64,000 nt of DNA from contig NZ_AZCX01000001.1 of NCBI RefSeq assembly GCF_001433995.1, forward strand, positions 1 to 64,000, read 5' to 3'. Below, piece after piece: positions 29,056 through 38,646 of the stretch. The stretch's first letter is position 1. Each line of letters starts with the position of its first letter. Below the pieces are notes generated by a model. It saw only the letters and a program-made list of their open reading frames with translations, made no database searches and had not been told where the DNA came from. Source of the DNA: Secundilactobacillus kimchicus JCM 15530. Its GTDB lineage: Bacteria > Bacillota > Bacilli > Lactobacillales > Lactobacillaceae. The position numbers and the translations under genes were made by a program.

Positions 29056-29162
29056 TGTCACTAGAGCTCAAGCACTAGCTTCAACTAAAACGCTAGCATC
29101 AGCGGTGTCGTCACTAATCTAAATGAGTGGGCACCGTCGATTCTTAGGGCGTTTTTTGAGGG

Positions 29163-29822
29163 TTAAATTACTTTAGAAGCTTTTTCATTTGGGTGAATTT
29201 CTGCAACTGCGTCGTCAATCATACCTAGCACAGCGTCGACGTTCTTAGGGTCTTCAAGATTGTACTTTTGAAGGTCAATTTTAATTTTGGGACTAACATC
29301 ATATTCGTCAAACCACTTTTTATAAGCTGACCACATCTTGTAATAGTAAGATTCCAAGTCAGGGTGGGTATCAATCTGCTCGTAATCACGACCCCGCTTT
29401 TTAATCCGGTGAAGAATTGTGTCAAAGTCGCTATCGGCATAAACTAATAGGTCAGGGGCCTTCTTGGGTAGCGAATCCAGTTCACTCATCATGTTATCAA
29501 GCAACTTCAAGTAGACGGATAATTCGGTATCAGTAATGTTACCTTCCGCATTATTTTCACGAGTAAACAGGGCATCTTCATAGATTGAGCGGTCTAAAAC
29601 GTTGTTATCATCGGCTAACGCTTTTTTGATCATTGCAAACCGCTTGTTCAAAAAGTAGATTTGTAGCAAAAAACCATATTGTTTTTGGTCTGAGTAATAC
29701 AATGGCAGTACTGGATTATCACCAACTGGTTCAAAGAATGCTTTCGTTCCTAAGTGGTCCGCGAGCATTCCTGTGAGTGTGGTTTTTCCAACGCCAATCA
29801 TTCCGGCAGTAATTATCACCAT
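29163..29822 (-). CDS. Deoxynucleoside kinase (deoxyadenosine/deoxyguanosine type)
   Basis: 219 aa, dNK family. It has a P-loop GMIGVGKTT (residues 7-15), a DRS motif in VLDRSIYEDALF (about residues 75-86) and the Arg-rich lid RIKKRGRDYE (about 148-157). It phosphorylates deoxynucleosides for salvage, as is common in lactobacilli that live on external nucleosides. Many species carry a tandem dAK/dGK pair; here there is one gene, so substrate preference is not settled. ATG 29822 has AAAGAGGGG upstream. It diverges from the HAD gene. Confidence 0.88.
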   Translation of the reverse strand: MVIITAGMIGVGKTTLTGMLADHLGTKAFFEPVGDNPVLPLYYSDQKQYGFLLQIYFLNKRFAMIKKALADDNNVLDRSIYEDALFTRENNAEGNITDTELSVYLKLLDNMMSELDSLPKKAPDLLVYADSDFDTILHRIKKRGRDYEQIDTHPDLESYYYKMWSAYKKWFDEYDVSPKIKIDLQKYNLEDPKNVDAVLGMIDDAVAEIHPNEKASKVI

Positions 29823-29984
29823 AATAGCCCCTCTTTATCTAAAATATACAAGATATAGTGTAGCACAAAAACTGTTCCTACTACATCTATTTTCTGATTT
29901 TTCTAACTGGTAATCACGAAACTTAAGTATAGCAGACTTTTGATGTATAATGAAATTACTAAATAAAGAGTGGGGGACGCTGAA

Positions 29985-30755
29985 ATGTACGAAGCTGTTG
30001 TATTTTTTGATCTGGATGGGACGCTTTTTGATGATGATAAGCATGTACCGGCTCAAAGTATCGCCGCAATTAAGGAAATGAGCGCAAACAACATTTTGTC
30101 AGTTATTTCTACCGGCCGAAACGTGTTCGAAGTGCAAAATGTTTTGGATGAAACCAATATTACATCCATTGTGAGCGCCAATGGGAGCTATGTGCAATAC
30201 GAAGGCAAGAAACTCCACCAAGAAGTGATTGACACGGACTTGATCCAAGCGTTTACGGCGTTTGCCAATCAGTTAAATAATCCGGTCGCCTACTACAACA
30301 ACCGGGCCTTTAGATTAACTGAGGAAAATGCGGATACTATCGAAAATTATAAGTTGCTTCACCTTGAACCGCATGTTGACCCTACTTTTTATCAAAAAGA
30401 ACCGATTAATTTTATGAACGTTTTTAATCGGGATCAAGAAGATCTATTTTCAAAGAAATTCAATGGTGAATTATCGCTGGTTCGAAATAATCCCCGTTGT
30501 TTAGATACCATGAAAGCTGGCGTTTCAAAGCGAACTGGGATTGAAATTTTATTGAGTGCCGCTCACCTAGAAGGTATTCACACTTTTGCGTTTGGCGATC
30601 AATTAAACGATCTTCAGATGTTTGACATGGTGGATACTCCCGTTGCGATGGGGAATGGCGTACCGGAGGCTAAGCAAAAAGCGGCCTTTGTGACCACGAC
30701 GAACATGGATAACGGGATTGTCAATGGGTTGCGACACTTTGATTTAATTAAGTAA
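29985..30755 (+). CDS. HAD-superfamily (Cof-type) hydrolase
   Basis: Haloacid-dehalogenase phosphatase with a type IIB cap, 256 aa. Motif I is DLDGTLFDDD (residues 8-17), motif II is the Thr/Ser in VISTGRN, and motif IV is FGDQLNDLQMF (about residues 204-214). Cof-type enzymes act on sugar phosphates, flavin precursors or similar; the substrate is not predictable. ATG 29985 has GGGGG 8-9 nt upstream, and GTG 29970 precedes that ribosome site. A weak hairpin and an MFS exporter gene follow. Confidence 0.9.
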   Translation: MYEAVVFFDLDGTLFDDDKHVPAQSIAAIKEMSANNILSVISTGRNVFEVQNVLDETNITSIVSANGSYVQYEGKKLHQEVIDTDLIQAFTAFANQLNNPVAYYNNRAFRLTEENADTIENYKLLHLEPHVDPTFYQKEPINFMNVFNRDQEDLFSKKFNGELSLVRNNPRCLDTMKAGVSKRTGIEILLSAAHLEGIHTFAFGDQLNDLQMFDMVDTPVAMGNGVPEAKQKAAFVTTTNMDNGIVNGLRHFDLIK

Positions 30756-30764
30756 TGACAGTTG

Positions 30765-30790
30765 GCGGGAGCAGATCCCGCTATTTTGTT
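30765..30790 (+). terminator. Weak terminator or attenuator hairpin
   Basis: GCGGGA / TCCCGC with a 5-nt loop followed by TATTTTGTT, between the HAD gene and the MFS gene. The T run is broken, so it may be only a partial stop. Confidence 0.45.
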
Positions 30791-30815
30791 GTCTCAAAGG
30801 ATGGTTGAATCACCA

Positions 30816-32057
30816 ATGTTGAGTCAAAATAAGCAGCCACAGTGGCACCGTAATATGATGGCATTGTGGGTTGGTAATTTTGCAACGGGGGCGGGGGCTA
30901 GCATGAGTCTACCGTTTTTACCGTTGTTTATTAGCACCATGGGTCATTTTCCAAAATGGGAGTTGTCGCTCTATGCAGGAATGGCGTTTGCGGCAACGTT
31001 CCTCAGTCAAGCAATTGTGAGTCCGCTTTGGGGAAAGCTGGCTGATCGGACCGGCCGAAAGCCTATGTTGCTTCGTGCAGCTATTGGGATGACGGTGACC
31101 AGCTTGATCACGGGGTTATCAACGAATGTTTGGATGTTGATTACTTTAAGATTAATTCAAGGTGGTTTTTCGGGGTATATCAATAACGCTTATGCGTTAG
31201 TGGCTAGCGAAGTGCCACGTGAAAAAAGTGGTCAGACGATGGGAACGCTGACGACCGGGGCGGTAGGTGGCCAGCTGGTTGGCCCGATTTTCGGTGGCTT
31301 CATTGCGGGTTTTCTGGGGTATCGCGTCCCGTTTTTTATCTTTTCAGCGTTGATGTTGATGGCTGCATTGGTTACCTTTTTCGGTGTGAAGGAAACTTTC
31401 ACGCCGTTGCCTAAACAAAGTAAGGCGGCACAACAAAGTGCCTTTGCCGGCGTTAAGCACCTCCGCGTCGTTTGGGCCATGATTATTTCTTCGATGCTCA
31501 TTCAAGCGGCGACCAACTCAGTCAATCCAATTATCAGTTTATTTGTTCGAGAGTTGATGCATAACGAAGGCAACGTCGCGTTTGCCAGTGGCGTGGTCGC
31601 GGCGATGCCAGGAATTGCGACTTTGTTAGCGGCGTCGCGACTTGGCGCATTGGGCGATCATATTGGGCCCCGGCGGGTTTTAATTGGTGGCCTGATCCTA
31701 TCTGGCGGCTTATTTGCCCCGATGACGTTTGTGACAAGCGTTGTGGTTTTGGGTGGTCTGCGGTTTTTCGTTGGCATTGCCGACGCTGCATTGTTACCGG
31801 TGACCCAAACGGTCATGACATTGGATACTCCGCCAAGCGCAATCAGTCGGATTTTCAGTTATAACCAGTCCTTCCAGGCGATTGGCTCCGTATTGGGACC
31901 AATGCTGGCCTCAGCCGTCGCAGGGTTATGGGACTATCGATTTGTCTTTTTAATGACAGCTTTGCTGGTTGTGATTAACCTGATTGTTGTCATTTGGGCC
32001 TACCACACGGATGGCGGAGACGCGACCCACAAACCGACAATTACATCAGCAAAATGA
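30816..32057 (+). CDS. MFS exporter, DHA1 family (PmrA/MdtG-like)
   Basis: A 12-helix proton antiporter of 413 aa in the membrane. Loop 2-3 has motif A as GKLADRTGRKPM (about residues 75-86), and the centre of helix 5 has GQLVGPIFGGFIAG (motif C-like), the mark of drug-proton antiporters. The start is uncertain: ATG 30816 gives the most family-like N-terminus (WHRNMMALWVGNF) but its AAAGGATGG lies 11 nt away, and ATG 30801 abuts that ribosome site. A shared bidirectional terminator follows. The substrate is unknown. Confidence 0.87.
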   Translation: MLSQNKQPQWHRNMMALWVGNFATGAGASMSLPFLPLFISTMGHFPKWELSLYAGMAFAATFLSQAIVSPLWGKLADRTGRKPMLLRAAIGMTVTSLITGLSTNVWMLITLRLIQGGFSGYINNAYALVASEVPREKSGQTMGTLTTGAVGGQLVGPIFGGFIAGFLGYRVPFFIFSALMLMAALVTFFGVKETFTPLPKQSKAAQQSAFAGVKHLRVVWAMIISSMLIQAATNSVNPIISLFVRELMHNEGNVAFASGVVAAMPGIATLLAASRLGALGDHIGPRRVLIGGLILSGGLFAPMTFVTSVVVLGGLRFFVGIADAALLPVTQTVMTLDTPPSAISRIFSYNQSFQAIGSVLGPMLASAVAGLWDYRFVFLMTALLVVINLIVVIWAYHTDGGDATHKPTITSAK

Positions 32058-32104
32058 GTGAAATAAGTTGCTCTTATTCAAAGCTTTGGAAATTCATTCC
32101 CGTA

Positions 32105-32154
32105 AAAAAAGATGTCGTAAACTTGAAAATTTTCAGGTTTACGACATCTTTTTT
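32105..32154. terminator. Bidirectional terminator
   Basis: AAAAAAGATGTCGTAAACTTGAAAA / TTTTCAGGTTTACGACATCTTTTTT, a stem of more than 20 bp, between the convergent MFS gene and pgmB. Confidence 0.94.
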
Positions 32155-32183
32155 AGGTTAAAAGTGAGTTCGTTTCAAATAAA

Positions 32184-32861
32184 TTAAAGGGCTTGTTTGA
32201 TAGCATCCAGCGTCATCTCGGCAGTTTCTTTGAAGTTAATATCAGCTTCACTCAAAATCGTCGGATCACCGATTCCAATGGAAGTTTCGTTAGCGGCGTT
32301 AATCGCTTGAACGCCAGCAGCGGCGTCTTCAACTCCGATACATTCCTCTGGTTTAAGGTTCAGCAATTCAGCCCCTTTAACATAAATTTCAGGGTCTGGC
32401 TTTCCCTTACTTAAAGTTGCTGGATCAACAATCTCTGGAAAGTAGTCGGTAAGAGCTAGTTTATCGAGAACGGTCGGACCATTTTTAGAAGCTGATGCGA
32501 GTGAAATTAAGTAACCGTTTGACCGCAGCTCGTCCAAAAAAGGTTTGATACCAGGTAAAATGTTAGCAGGTGTCATTTTCATAATTTCGTTAACATAATT
32601 ATCATTTTTTTCCGTGGCCAGAGCGACTTTTTCTTCTTGAGTATAATCGTTTTCTTTATTGCCGGCTTTTAAAATCATTTCTAGAGAATCCATTCGAGAA
32701 ATGCCCTTGAGCCCATCTTCAAGTGTTTTAGTCCAAGTGACCCCCAGTTTATCAGCAAGTTGGTGCCATGCAATGGAGTGGTAAACTGATGTATCCGTAA
32801 TCACACCGTCTAAATCAAAAACGAATCCTTTAATTTGGTCAAATTTTGCTTTTGCCATCAT
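32184..32861 (-). CDS. pgmB: Beta-phosphoglucomutase
   Basis: HAD enzyme, 225 aa, that turns beta-glucose 1-phosphate into glucose 6-phosphate. The nucleophile motif is FDLDGVITDT (about residues 14-23), with the cap-side HSIAWHQLA typical of the family, SLASASKNG as motif II and the C-terminal GVEDAAAGVQAI as motif IV. It is the last gene of an operon with two GH65 phosphorylases, which release beta-glucose 1-phosphate; the mutase sends it into glycolysis. ATG 32861 follows AAAGGAG, 18 nt after the stop of the upstream gene. Confidence 0.97.
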   Translation of the reverse strand: MMAKAKFDQIKGFVFDLDGVITDTSVYHSIAWHQLADKLGVTWTKTLEDGLKGISRMDSLEMILKAGNKENDYTQEEKVALATEKNDNYVNEIMKMTPANILPGIKPFLDELRSNGYLISLASASKNGPTVLDKLALTDYFPEIVDPATLSKGKPDPEIYVKGAELLNLKPEECIGVEDAAAGVQAINAANETSIGIGDPTILSEADINFKETAEMTLDAIKQAL

Positions 32862-32879
32862 TTTCAGCTCCTTTAGAAT

Positions 32880-35594
32880 TTAGTAGTCAAGGGTTTGCGT
32901 CTTGTTGGCCTTTAACTGGACTGGCTTATCGAAGACGTTCACTGTGACGTCGGCATCGGCTTGAACTTTAATCTGGTGCCGGGTAATCGTGAAGTCGTAC
33001 CAGTGACCGCGAATGAGTTGTTTGAAGTGAAGACGCCGCCATTCAGTTGGTAGGTGAGGGTGAATTGCAATCGTATTGCCGAGACTATCGACACCACCAT
33101 AGTTCCGAGTTTCAATCATTAGCGTGGCGCCCATGACACCGAGATGAATCCCCTCGGCCGTGGTGCCTCCTTGAATATCATAGTAGTCCGAAAACAGGGC
33201 GGTACTGAACAACGACCACGACTGGTCCATGTTGTCGTCCATTTCATTGAGCACTGAGTAAACAATTCGCGAAAGGGTTGAACCGTGGGTCGTCCGAGCG
33301 AGATAATACTGGATGTTTTTAGAGAGGTAGCCCTTTGGTAGGTCGTAGCCCAACTGGTGAAGCAGGTGGTCGATTTCAGGAATGTTCAAGACATAGTACG
33401 CCATCAGCGTATCAGCCTGCTTAGCAACTTGATAAGCATCAGGCGTTTTACCCTCAGCTTTTAAGATTCGATCCATTCTTGAGATGTCACCATATTTTTT
33501 CCGATAGTTTTCGAAGTTTAATGATGGCAGTTTGAAGTAACCCTCGAACTGGGCAAGAATACCATTTTCGTTAATATCGAGCTTTAGCTTGTGGGAGATG
33601 TCCGTCATCTTTTGAAGAAGAGCAGGGTCGAACGCACTTTTTTCATTCACGGTTTTGATTGTTTGACGCGATAACTTTGGCTGAAGTTCGACCAAGTAGT
33701 TGAACAGCCAAGCCACCATCAGGTTAGTGTAGGTATTGTTAGTTAATCCGGGTTCTGATGCATTGGGATAATTTTCATGGAATTCATCAGGCCCCATGAC
33801 ATGAGCGATACTATAGCGGTCTTCTTGTTTATCGTAAGTGGTGGTGCTGATCCAAAACTTGGCAATTGAAAGCAGCATTTCTAGCCCGTATTCATCCATA
33901 AATGCGTGGTCGCCAGTGACTTGAACGTAATTGATGATATTGTAGGCAATTGCAAGTGAGACGTGACGCTGAAGTCGGCTATTGTCGGGATCCCACTGAT
34001 GGGTGATAGGGTTCAAATGGGTAAATTGCGATTGTTCATCCCCGTACATCCCAGATTGCCATGGATACATGGCCCCGTCGTAATTTTCGCTTGCTGCATA
34101 GTCGCGGGCGGCCTTTAACCGCCGGTAGCGGTAGAGTAGCAATTGCTTGGTCAGTTCTGGATAGTGGAGCGTGTAGAACGGCAAGATGAACATTTCATCC
34201 CAGAACACATGACCTCTATACGCTTCACCGTGAAGACCACGCGCACCAACTGAGGCGTCGAGCTCTCCAGACTCGTTGGCCGCTGCTGAAACCATCGTGT
34301 GAAATAAGTTGACCCGAGTTAGTTTTTGACTGGTCATATCACGGTCAATTTGAATGTCAAAATTGTTCCAAGTTGTGGCCCAGTATTTAGTGCTCTCTTT
34401 AGCTGTTGCCTCAAACGTGGCGTTGGTGACTGCTTCATCGGCGGTGGCATCCAGAGGCTCCTTGGTTTCGAGCGAGGTGTAAATTGCGACGTTTTTTTCA
34501 AAGGTATACGTCTGTCCGGCAGTGACCTCGATGGAAGCGACTTGTTGGAGGACCTTATCGTGGTTGGTGACAGTCACGGCTGACGCACCTGTTAAGGCCG
34601 GACCCGAAAGCGTTGCACCGATTGCAAATTGAACCTTAGACGTTTTGGTTTCACCGGCCATTATCATGCTGTTTTGCTGGGAGCTCATACCGGTAATGTT
34701 GAGATGGTGTTGGTCAAAGTCTTGATAACGGGCCACGTTACCATTGATAACACTACCGTCAATTTCAGAATAAACTTGAATGTTACCCGAGAAATTCGTT
34801 GGCGTGATCTTATATTGGATTGCATATTGATGCCAATCGACCATGTTGGCGATTTTGGTCGTCTCAACGGTTAACGCGTGACCTGTCGCAAGTTGAATCC
34901 GCATGGTGGTTGTTAAAGCACCGTGTTTTAAGTCCAAGCTTCGGTAGATGTCTTGGATATCGGTTTGATTAATGCTAAAGGGTGCTTCATGATCAACCCC
35001 GAAGGTTAAAAATTGGGCGTTTGGCAGGTTGACTAAATCTTCATTCACAACGTCTTTATCGTTGATCTTCGTGGTGAGTTGGTTAAAAAGGCCGGCCACG
35101 TAAGTTCCCGGATAGTTATCAGCATCCGCATGAGCTTCAACGTAGGCGCCTCGGAGGCCAAAGTAGCCGTTACCAATGGTTAGCATTGCTTCTTGACCAT
35201 AATTGCGTTTATCGCTGTATTGACCGTAATAGTCTAGGTGCCATTCGTTATAGTCGCGTTTTTCATCCGATGCTGCTTTCAAACCCATTTCTTCGACTTT
35301 TCGTGAGCAAACGACAGGAATGTTTAACATGTTTGTAATGGCCAATCCAATATCAATCCGCTGATGATTGATTCCGATGATCGTGTCTGAAAATTCATAT
35401 TCCAAAGAATTGAGTAAAATGGCCACGTCAATCGGCAAACCTGCTAGAACGACTTTTATCTTTTCTAGGTTATCTCCGATTGATTGGTCTGGATTATAAG
35501 TGATGACAAAACGACGGAACGGCGGTTTGTTATCGGCCGTAGAGTAGGCGATTTCGATTGATTCTTGCATCACTTTTAGTGCGATTGTCTTCAT
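32880..35594 (-). CDS. GH65 glycoside phosphorylase, long form with N-terminal extension
   Basis: 904 aa. From about residue 120 on it is a GH65 inverting phosphorylase: an N-terminal beta-sandwich, then an (alpha/alpha)6 barrel with AYRGHVFWDEMFILPF and the catalytic acid in VMGPDEFHENYP (about residue 600), and the phosphate-site THGSTLSRIVYSV. The first 120 residues are an extra region not present in the second GH65 of the same operon; I do not recognise it. Substrate choice among maltose, trehalose, kojibiose, nigerose or their phosphates cannot be read here. ATG 35594 follows AAAGGGG. It is the middle gene of gh65-gh65-pgmB. Confidence 0.9.
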   Translation of the reverse strand: MKTIALKVMQESIEIAYSTADNKPPFRRFVITYNPDQSIGDNLEKIKVVLAGLPIDVAILLNSLEYEFSDTIIGINHQRIDIGLAITNMLNIPVVCSRKVEEMGLKAASDEKRDYNEWHLDYYGQYSDKRNYGQEAMLTIGNGYFGLRGAYVEAHADADNYPGTYVAGLFNQLTTKINDKDVVNEDLVNLPNAQFLTFGVDHEAPFSINQTDIQDIYRSLDLKHGALTTTMRIQLATGHALTVETTKIANMVDWHQYAIQYKITPTNFSGNIQVYSEIDGSVINGNVARYQDFDQHHLNITGMSSQQNSMIMAGETKTSKVQFAIGATLSGPALTGASAVTVTNHDKVLQQVASIEVTAGQTYTFEKNVAIYTSLETKEPLDATADEAVTNATFEATAKESTKYWATTWNNFDIQIDRDMTSQKLTRVNLFHTMVSAAANESGELDASVGARGLHGEAYRGHVFWDEMFILPFYTLHYPELTKQLLLYRYRRLKAARDYAASENYDGAMYPWQSGMYGDEQSQFTHLNPITHQWDPDNSRLQRHVSLAIAYNIINYVQVTGDHAFMDEYGLEMLLSIAKFWISTTTYDKQEDRYSIAHVMGPDEFHENYPNASEPGLTNNTYTNLMVAWLFNYLVELQPKLSRQTIKTVNEKSAFDPALLQKMTDISHKLKLDINENGILAQFEGYFKLPSLNFENYRKKYGDISRMDRILKAEGKTPDAYQVAKQADTLMAYYVLNIPEIDHLLHQLGYDLPKGYLSKNIQYYLARTTHGSTLSRIVYSVLNEMDDNMDQSWSLFSTALFSDYYDIQGGTTAEGIHLGVMGATLMIETRNYGGVDSLGNTIAIHPHLPTEWRRLHFKQLIRGHWYDFTITRHQIKVQADADVTVNVFDKPVQLKANKTQTLDY

Positions 35595-35661
35595 GATCGA
35601 ACCCCTTTCTATAAGAACCCTTTACAATTTAATCATAATGCGAGAGACGTTAAACCGCAAA

Positions 35662-37968
35662 CTATGTGGTTTCGATTAACGAAATGACGAGTGGCTGGTT
35701 GAGCGTCAACCGTTGTGGTTGATGCCTAAAAAAGACGGATAAGTCAGTTCCTGACAATAACGTCAACGTCAGGCTGGTCTGGGTGACCCTCACGGCCAAG
35801 AAGCGGTGTTTAAACTTTAACTTAAACGTTAAATTCGTCCATTGATCGGGCAGTTTAGGGTCAAAATTCAGCGTCCCGCGTTCCTGTTCTAAGCCACCGA
35901 AGCCGTAGATTAAACTAAGCCACGTCCCGCCCATATTGGCAGCGTGAACGCCCGCGTCAGTGTTACCCTGCGAATTGGTCAAGTCCATCAGGGCTGTGTC
36001 CATAAAATACCCATAGGCTTTCCCTGCCAAATGAAGACGGTGAGCCAAAACACCAAAAATGGCCCGAGAGAGGGATGAATCGTGGACGGTGATGGCCTCG
36101 TAGTAGTTAAAATCGCGTTTAAGTTGGTCCGTCGACTGGTCGGCCGGAAACAAGAAGTCACTCATCACTGTATCGGCTTGTTTGTTGACTTGATAGTGAT
36201 ACAGGATCATGGGATGAAAATGTAAGAGAAGTGGAAACTGATTATTGGGCGTTTTATCAATGGGCCAGAAGGGCTTGGCCATTGATGAATCATCTTGCAT
36301 TTTGACCCGTCGATCACGATCGAAAGGCAGGACCATTTGATCAGCTGCGTACTCGAAATCGTTGATCTCAGCGTTATCAACGCCAAGACGTTCCAATAAG
36401 TCTTGATGTTGTTGTTTGAGTAATTTTGCGTATTTGGCCGCCATTATCAGGTTGTTTTTGGCCATCCGGTTGGTGTAATAGTTATTGTTCACCATGGTGG
36501 TGTATTCGTCGGGGCCCGTGACGTCGTCAATGACAAAGTGCCCCCGGTGTGGTCCGGACTGGGCAAAGTGGCCGTACGATAGCCAAAAGCGGGCGGTTTC
36601 CAGAATAATATTAAAGCCCGTTTTGACCAAAAAGTCTTCATCTGCGGTGACCCGAACGTAGGTGTCAACGGCATACGCAATATCAGCGTTGATGTGAACC
36701 TGGGCCGTTCCAGCGGGGTAGTAGGCGCTCGATTCTTCACCATTAATGGTCCGCCACGGGAAGAGGACCCCGTTTTGCACATTCAGCTCACGAGCGCGCT
36801 GTTGGGCCTGCGGTAGGGTGGCAGCTCGAAATGTTAAGAGTTGCTTGGCGATTTCGGGCTGGGTGTAAGTAAAGAATGGCAGCATAAACATCTCAGCGTC
36901 CCAGAAATAATGGCCACCGTACCCAGCACCTGTCAGCCCCTTGGCGGGAATACTCGTGAGTCCATCGCGCCCAGCTGACTGGTAAAGATTAAATAGGTTA
37001 AACCGAATGCCGCGAGCGAGAGTTGCATCCCCGCCAACTTCAACGTCGCTGGTTTCCCAAAATGCGTCAAGTTGTCGACATGATGCGTCGTAGAGTGCTC
37101 TGAACGTTTGGGACGTCGTTCGATCGAGGGCTTCTTTAGCGTATCGGTCACGGTTGAGCGACATGTCCATTAACGGGTGGGGATCACCCACTGAATAAAC
37201 GAATCCGAATTGGACGTTTAACCCCGCTGTCAGATCAAACGTACGTCCGTAGCTTGGCAGCTCATCCATGATGCTAAATTTCAACTGGTCTAAGCCATCT
37301 AAGGGTTGAAAGGCGATTAGTAGCGATAGCTGACTTTTTCGGGTTGTTAACAACATGGCCGTCGTTTGGTTATCAATAAATGTTCGTTCCAACTGGCCGG
37401 TTTGCTGATCCGCACGGACGTCGTTTGAATTGTCGATTTGGCGGTTAGTGTAGCGATGCTGTTTGATAATCGTTACCGCACCATCGAAGTTTGTGGCCGA
37501 AACGGAATAGGTCACCACAAACAAGTTGGGTTGGTCGTGGGAGACAAAGGATTGCATGGTCAATCGGATGGTTTTATTTGATGGACTGATCACTTCAAAT
37601 ATTTCCAGCAGACGGCCGGTTTTCATGTCCAAATTTTTATCGACTGATTTGACATCAAACGCGACTTCATCTGACCGTTCTCCGTCGATTTCAAAAATTA
37701 AGTAACGCGGATCAGGTAATTCAGCGATTGCCTGCGCGTTTTGGGGGAAGCCGGGATAATTTTCACCGTAAGTAATCTCAGAAAGGTCGAAAAATCCGTT
37801 AACGAACATACCGGGTTGCCCATCTTGATTCGATTGGCTACCCTGCAGAGGATTGGAAGCTCGAATACCCATGTGACCGTTTCCTAGACCATAGAGCGTC
37901 TCCAAGACTGAACTATCCTTAACGGGTAATTTTTGCATGTGAAGCTGAAAAGAATCGTCAGCTGGCAA
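35662..37968 (-). CDS. GH65 glycoside phosphorylase (maltose phosphorylase-like)
   Basis: 768 aa, standard GH65 length. AGYGGHYFWDAEMFMLPF starts the catalytic barrel, the catalytic Glu lies in DVTGPDEYTTMVNNNYYTN (about residue 480), and VHDSSLSRAIFGVL is the phosphate-binding part. It cleaves an alpha-glucobiose with phosphate to glucose and beta-glucose 1-phosphate; maltose is the common substrate. I prefer TTG 37968, since AGGAGG lies 6 nt upstream; ATG 37998 is in frame but lies within and before the promoter and ribosome site. First gene of the operon, with a partial cre site near its promoter. No sugar transporter is next to it. Confidence 0.9.
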   Translation of the reverse strand: MPADDSFQLHMQKLPVKDSSVLETLYGLGNGHMGIRASNPLQGSQSNQDGQPGMFVNGFFDLSEITYGENYPGFPQNAQAIAELPDPRYLIFEIDGERSDEVAFDVKSVDKNLDMKTGRLLEIFEVISPSNKTIRLTMQSFVSHDQPNLFVVTYSVSATNFDGAVTIIKQHRYTNRQIDNSNDVRADQQTGQLERTFIDNQTTAMLLTTRKSQLSLLIAFQPLDGLDQLKFSIMDELPSYGRTFDLTAGLNVQFGFVYSVGDPHPLMDMSLNRDRYAKEALDRTTSQTFRALYDASCRQLDAFWETSDVEVGGDATLARGIRFNLFNLYQSAGRDGLTSIPAKGLTGAGYGGHYFWDAEMFMLPFFTYTQPEIAKQLLTFRAATLPQAQQRARELNVQNGVLFPWRTINGEESSAYYPAGTAQVHINADIAYAVDTYVRVTADEDFLVKTGFNIILETARFWLSYGHFAQSGPHRGHFVIDDVTGPDEYTTMVNNNYYTNRMAKNNLIMAAKYAKLLKQQHQDLLERLGVDNAEINDFEYAADQMVLPFDRDRRVKMQDDSSMAKPFWPIDKTPNNQFPLLLHFHPMILYHYQVNKQADTVMSDFLFPADQSTDQLKRDFNYYEAITVHDSSLSRAIFGVLAHRLHLAGKAYGYFMDTALMDLTNSQGNTDAGVHAANMGGTWLSLIYGFGGLEQERGTLNFDPKLPDQWTNLTFKLKFKHRFLAVRVTQTSLTLTLLSGTDLSVFFRHQPQRLTLNQPLVISLIETT

Positions 37969-37996
37969 ATGATCACCTCCTGTTGTTGATAGGTTC

Positions 37997-38027
37997 ATTA
38001 TAACTTATCTATTTGAAAACGCTTCTT
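37997..38027 (-). promoter_or_regulatory. Promoter and cre-like site of the GH65 operon
   Basis: A perfect -10 TATAAT on the minus strand (38002 to 37997). TGAAAACGCTT (plus strand, 38014-38024) matches the first 11 positions of the CcpA cre consensus TGWNANCGNTNWCA, while the last three do not match. It would overlap the -35 region, a position where CcpA represses. Confidence 0.5.
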
Positions 38028-38041
38028 TAACGAATCCAAAA

Positions 38042-38070
38042 AAACGTTTTGACGGGTTGTCAAAACGTTT
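38042..38070 (-). terminator. mscL terminator
   Basis: AAACGTTTTGAC / GTCAAAACGTTT, with the T run on the minus strand, just past the mscL stop. Confidence 0.85.
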
Positions 38071-38074
38071 AAAA

Positions 38075-38446
38075 TTACCGGTCACGCGCTTTTAAAAGGT
38101 CGCGGATTTCGGCGAGGTACTGTTCTGTTGGTGTGGGTCCAGATGTCTCGGTCGGTTTTTTGGGCATTAACTTGTTGATTCCTTTGACCAATACGAAGAC
38201 AACGAAGGCCACAATAATAAAGTTAATAATGGCGTTCAAAAATGCGCCATATCGAAAGTGGGCAGCGCCGACCGAGAAGACGAGGTTTGAAAGGTCGATT
38301 TTCCCCAGAAATAAGCCAATGAACGGATTAAGTAAGTTGGTCGTTAACGACGTCACAATGGCGGTAAAAGCGGAACCAATGATAACCCCAACGGCTAAGT
38401 CAATCACGTTACCACGGGCAATGAAGGCCTTGAATTCTTTTAACAT
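38075..38446 (-). CDS. mscL: Large-conductance mechanosensitive channel
   Basis: 123 aa. Pentameric membrane channel that opens on membrane tension and protects against osmotic downshock. The N-terminal amphipathic part [21 protein letters not shown] runs into TM1 with the glycine/alanine-rich pore helix, followed by TM2 (about residues 65-90, [14 protein letters not shown]) and a charged C-terminal bundle. ATG 38446 has GAGGTGA upstream. It lies upstream of the GH65 operon on the same strand but is separated by its own terminator. Confidence 0.96.
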   Translation of the reverse strand: MLKEFKAFIARGNVIDLAVGVIIGSAFTAIVTSLTTNLLNPFIGLFLGKIDLSNLVFSVGAAHFRYGAFLNAIINFIIVAFVVFVLVKGINKLMPKKPTETSGPTPTEQYLAEIRDLLKARDR

Positions 38447-38646
38447 GAGTTCACCTCAATTCTGTCTGCTTTCCCTTAGTTTACAAAAGTGATGGGGTAA
38501 CATCAAGATTTTCGCTAACTGTTAACGGTCAATGGTTGAAATTATGTAAGTTTATTGCTATTTTTAGTGATGGAACCATTTGGATGTAAGGTTAAAGGAC
38601 AATTAATGGCGTCGACACATGAGGTGCATTGACGGAGGTCAAATGG

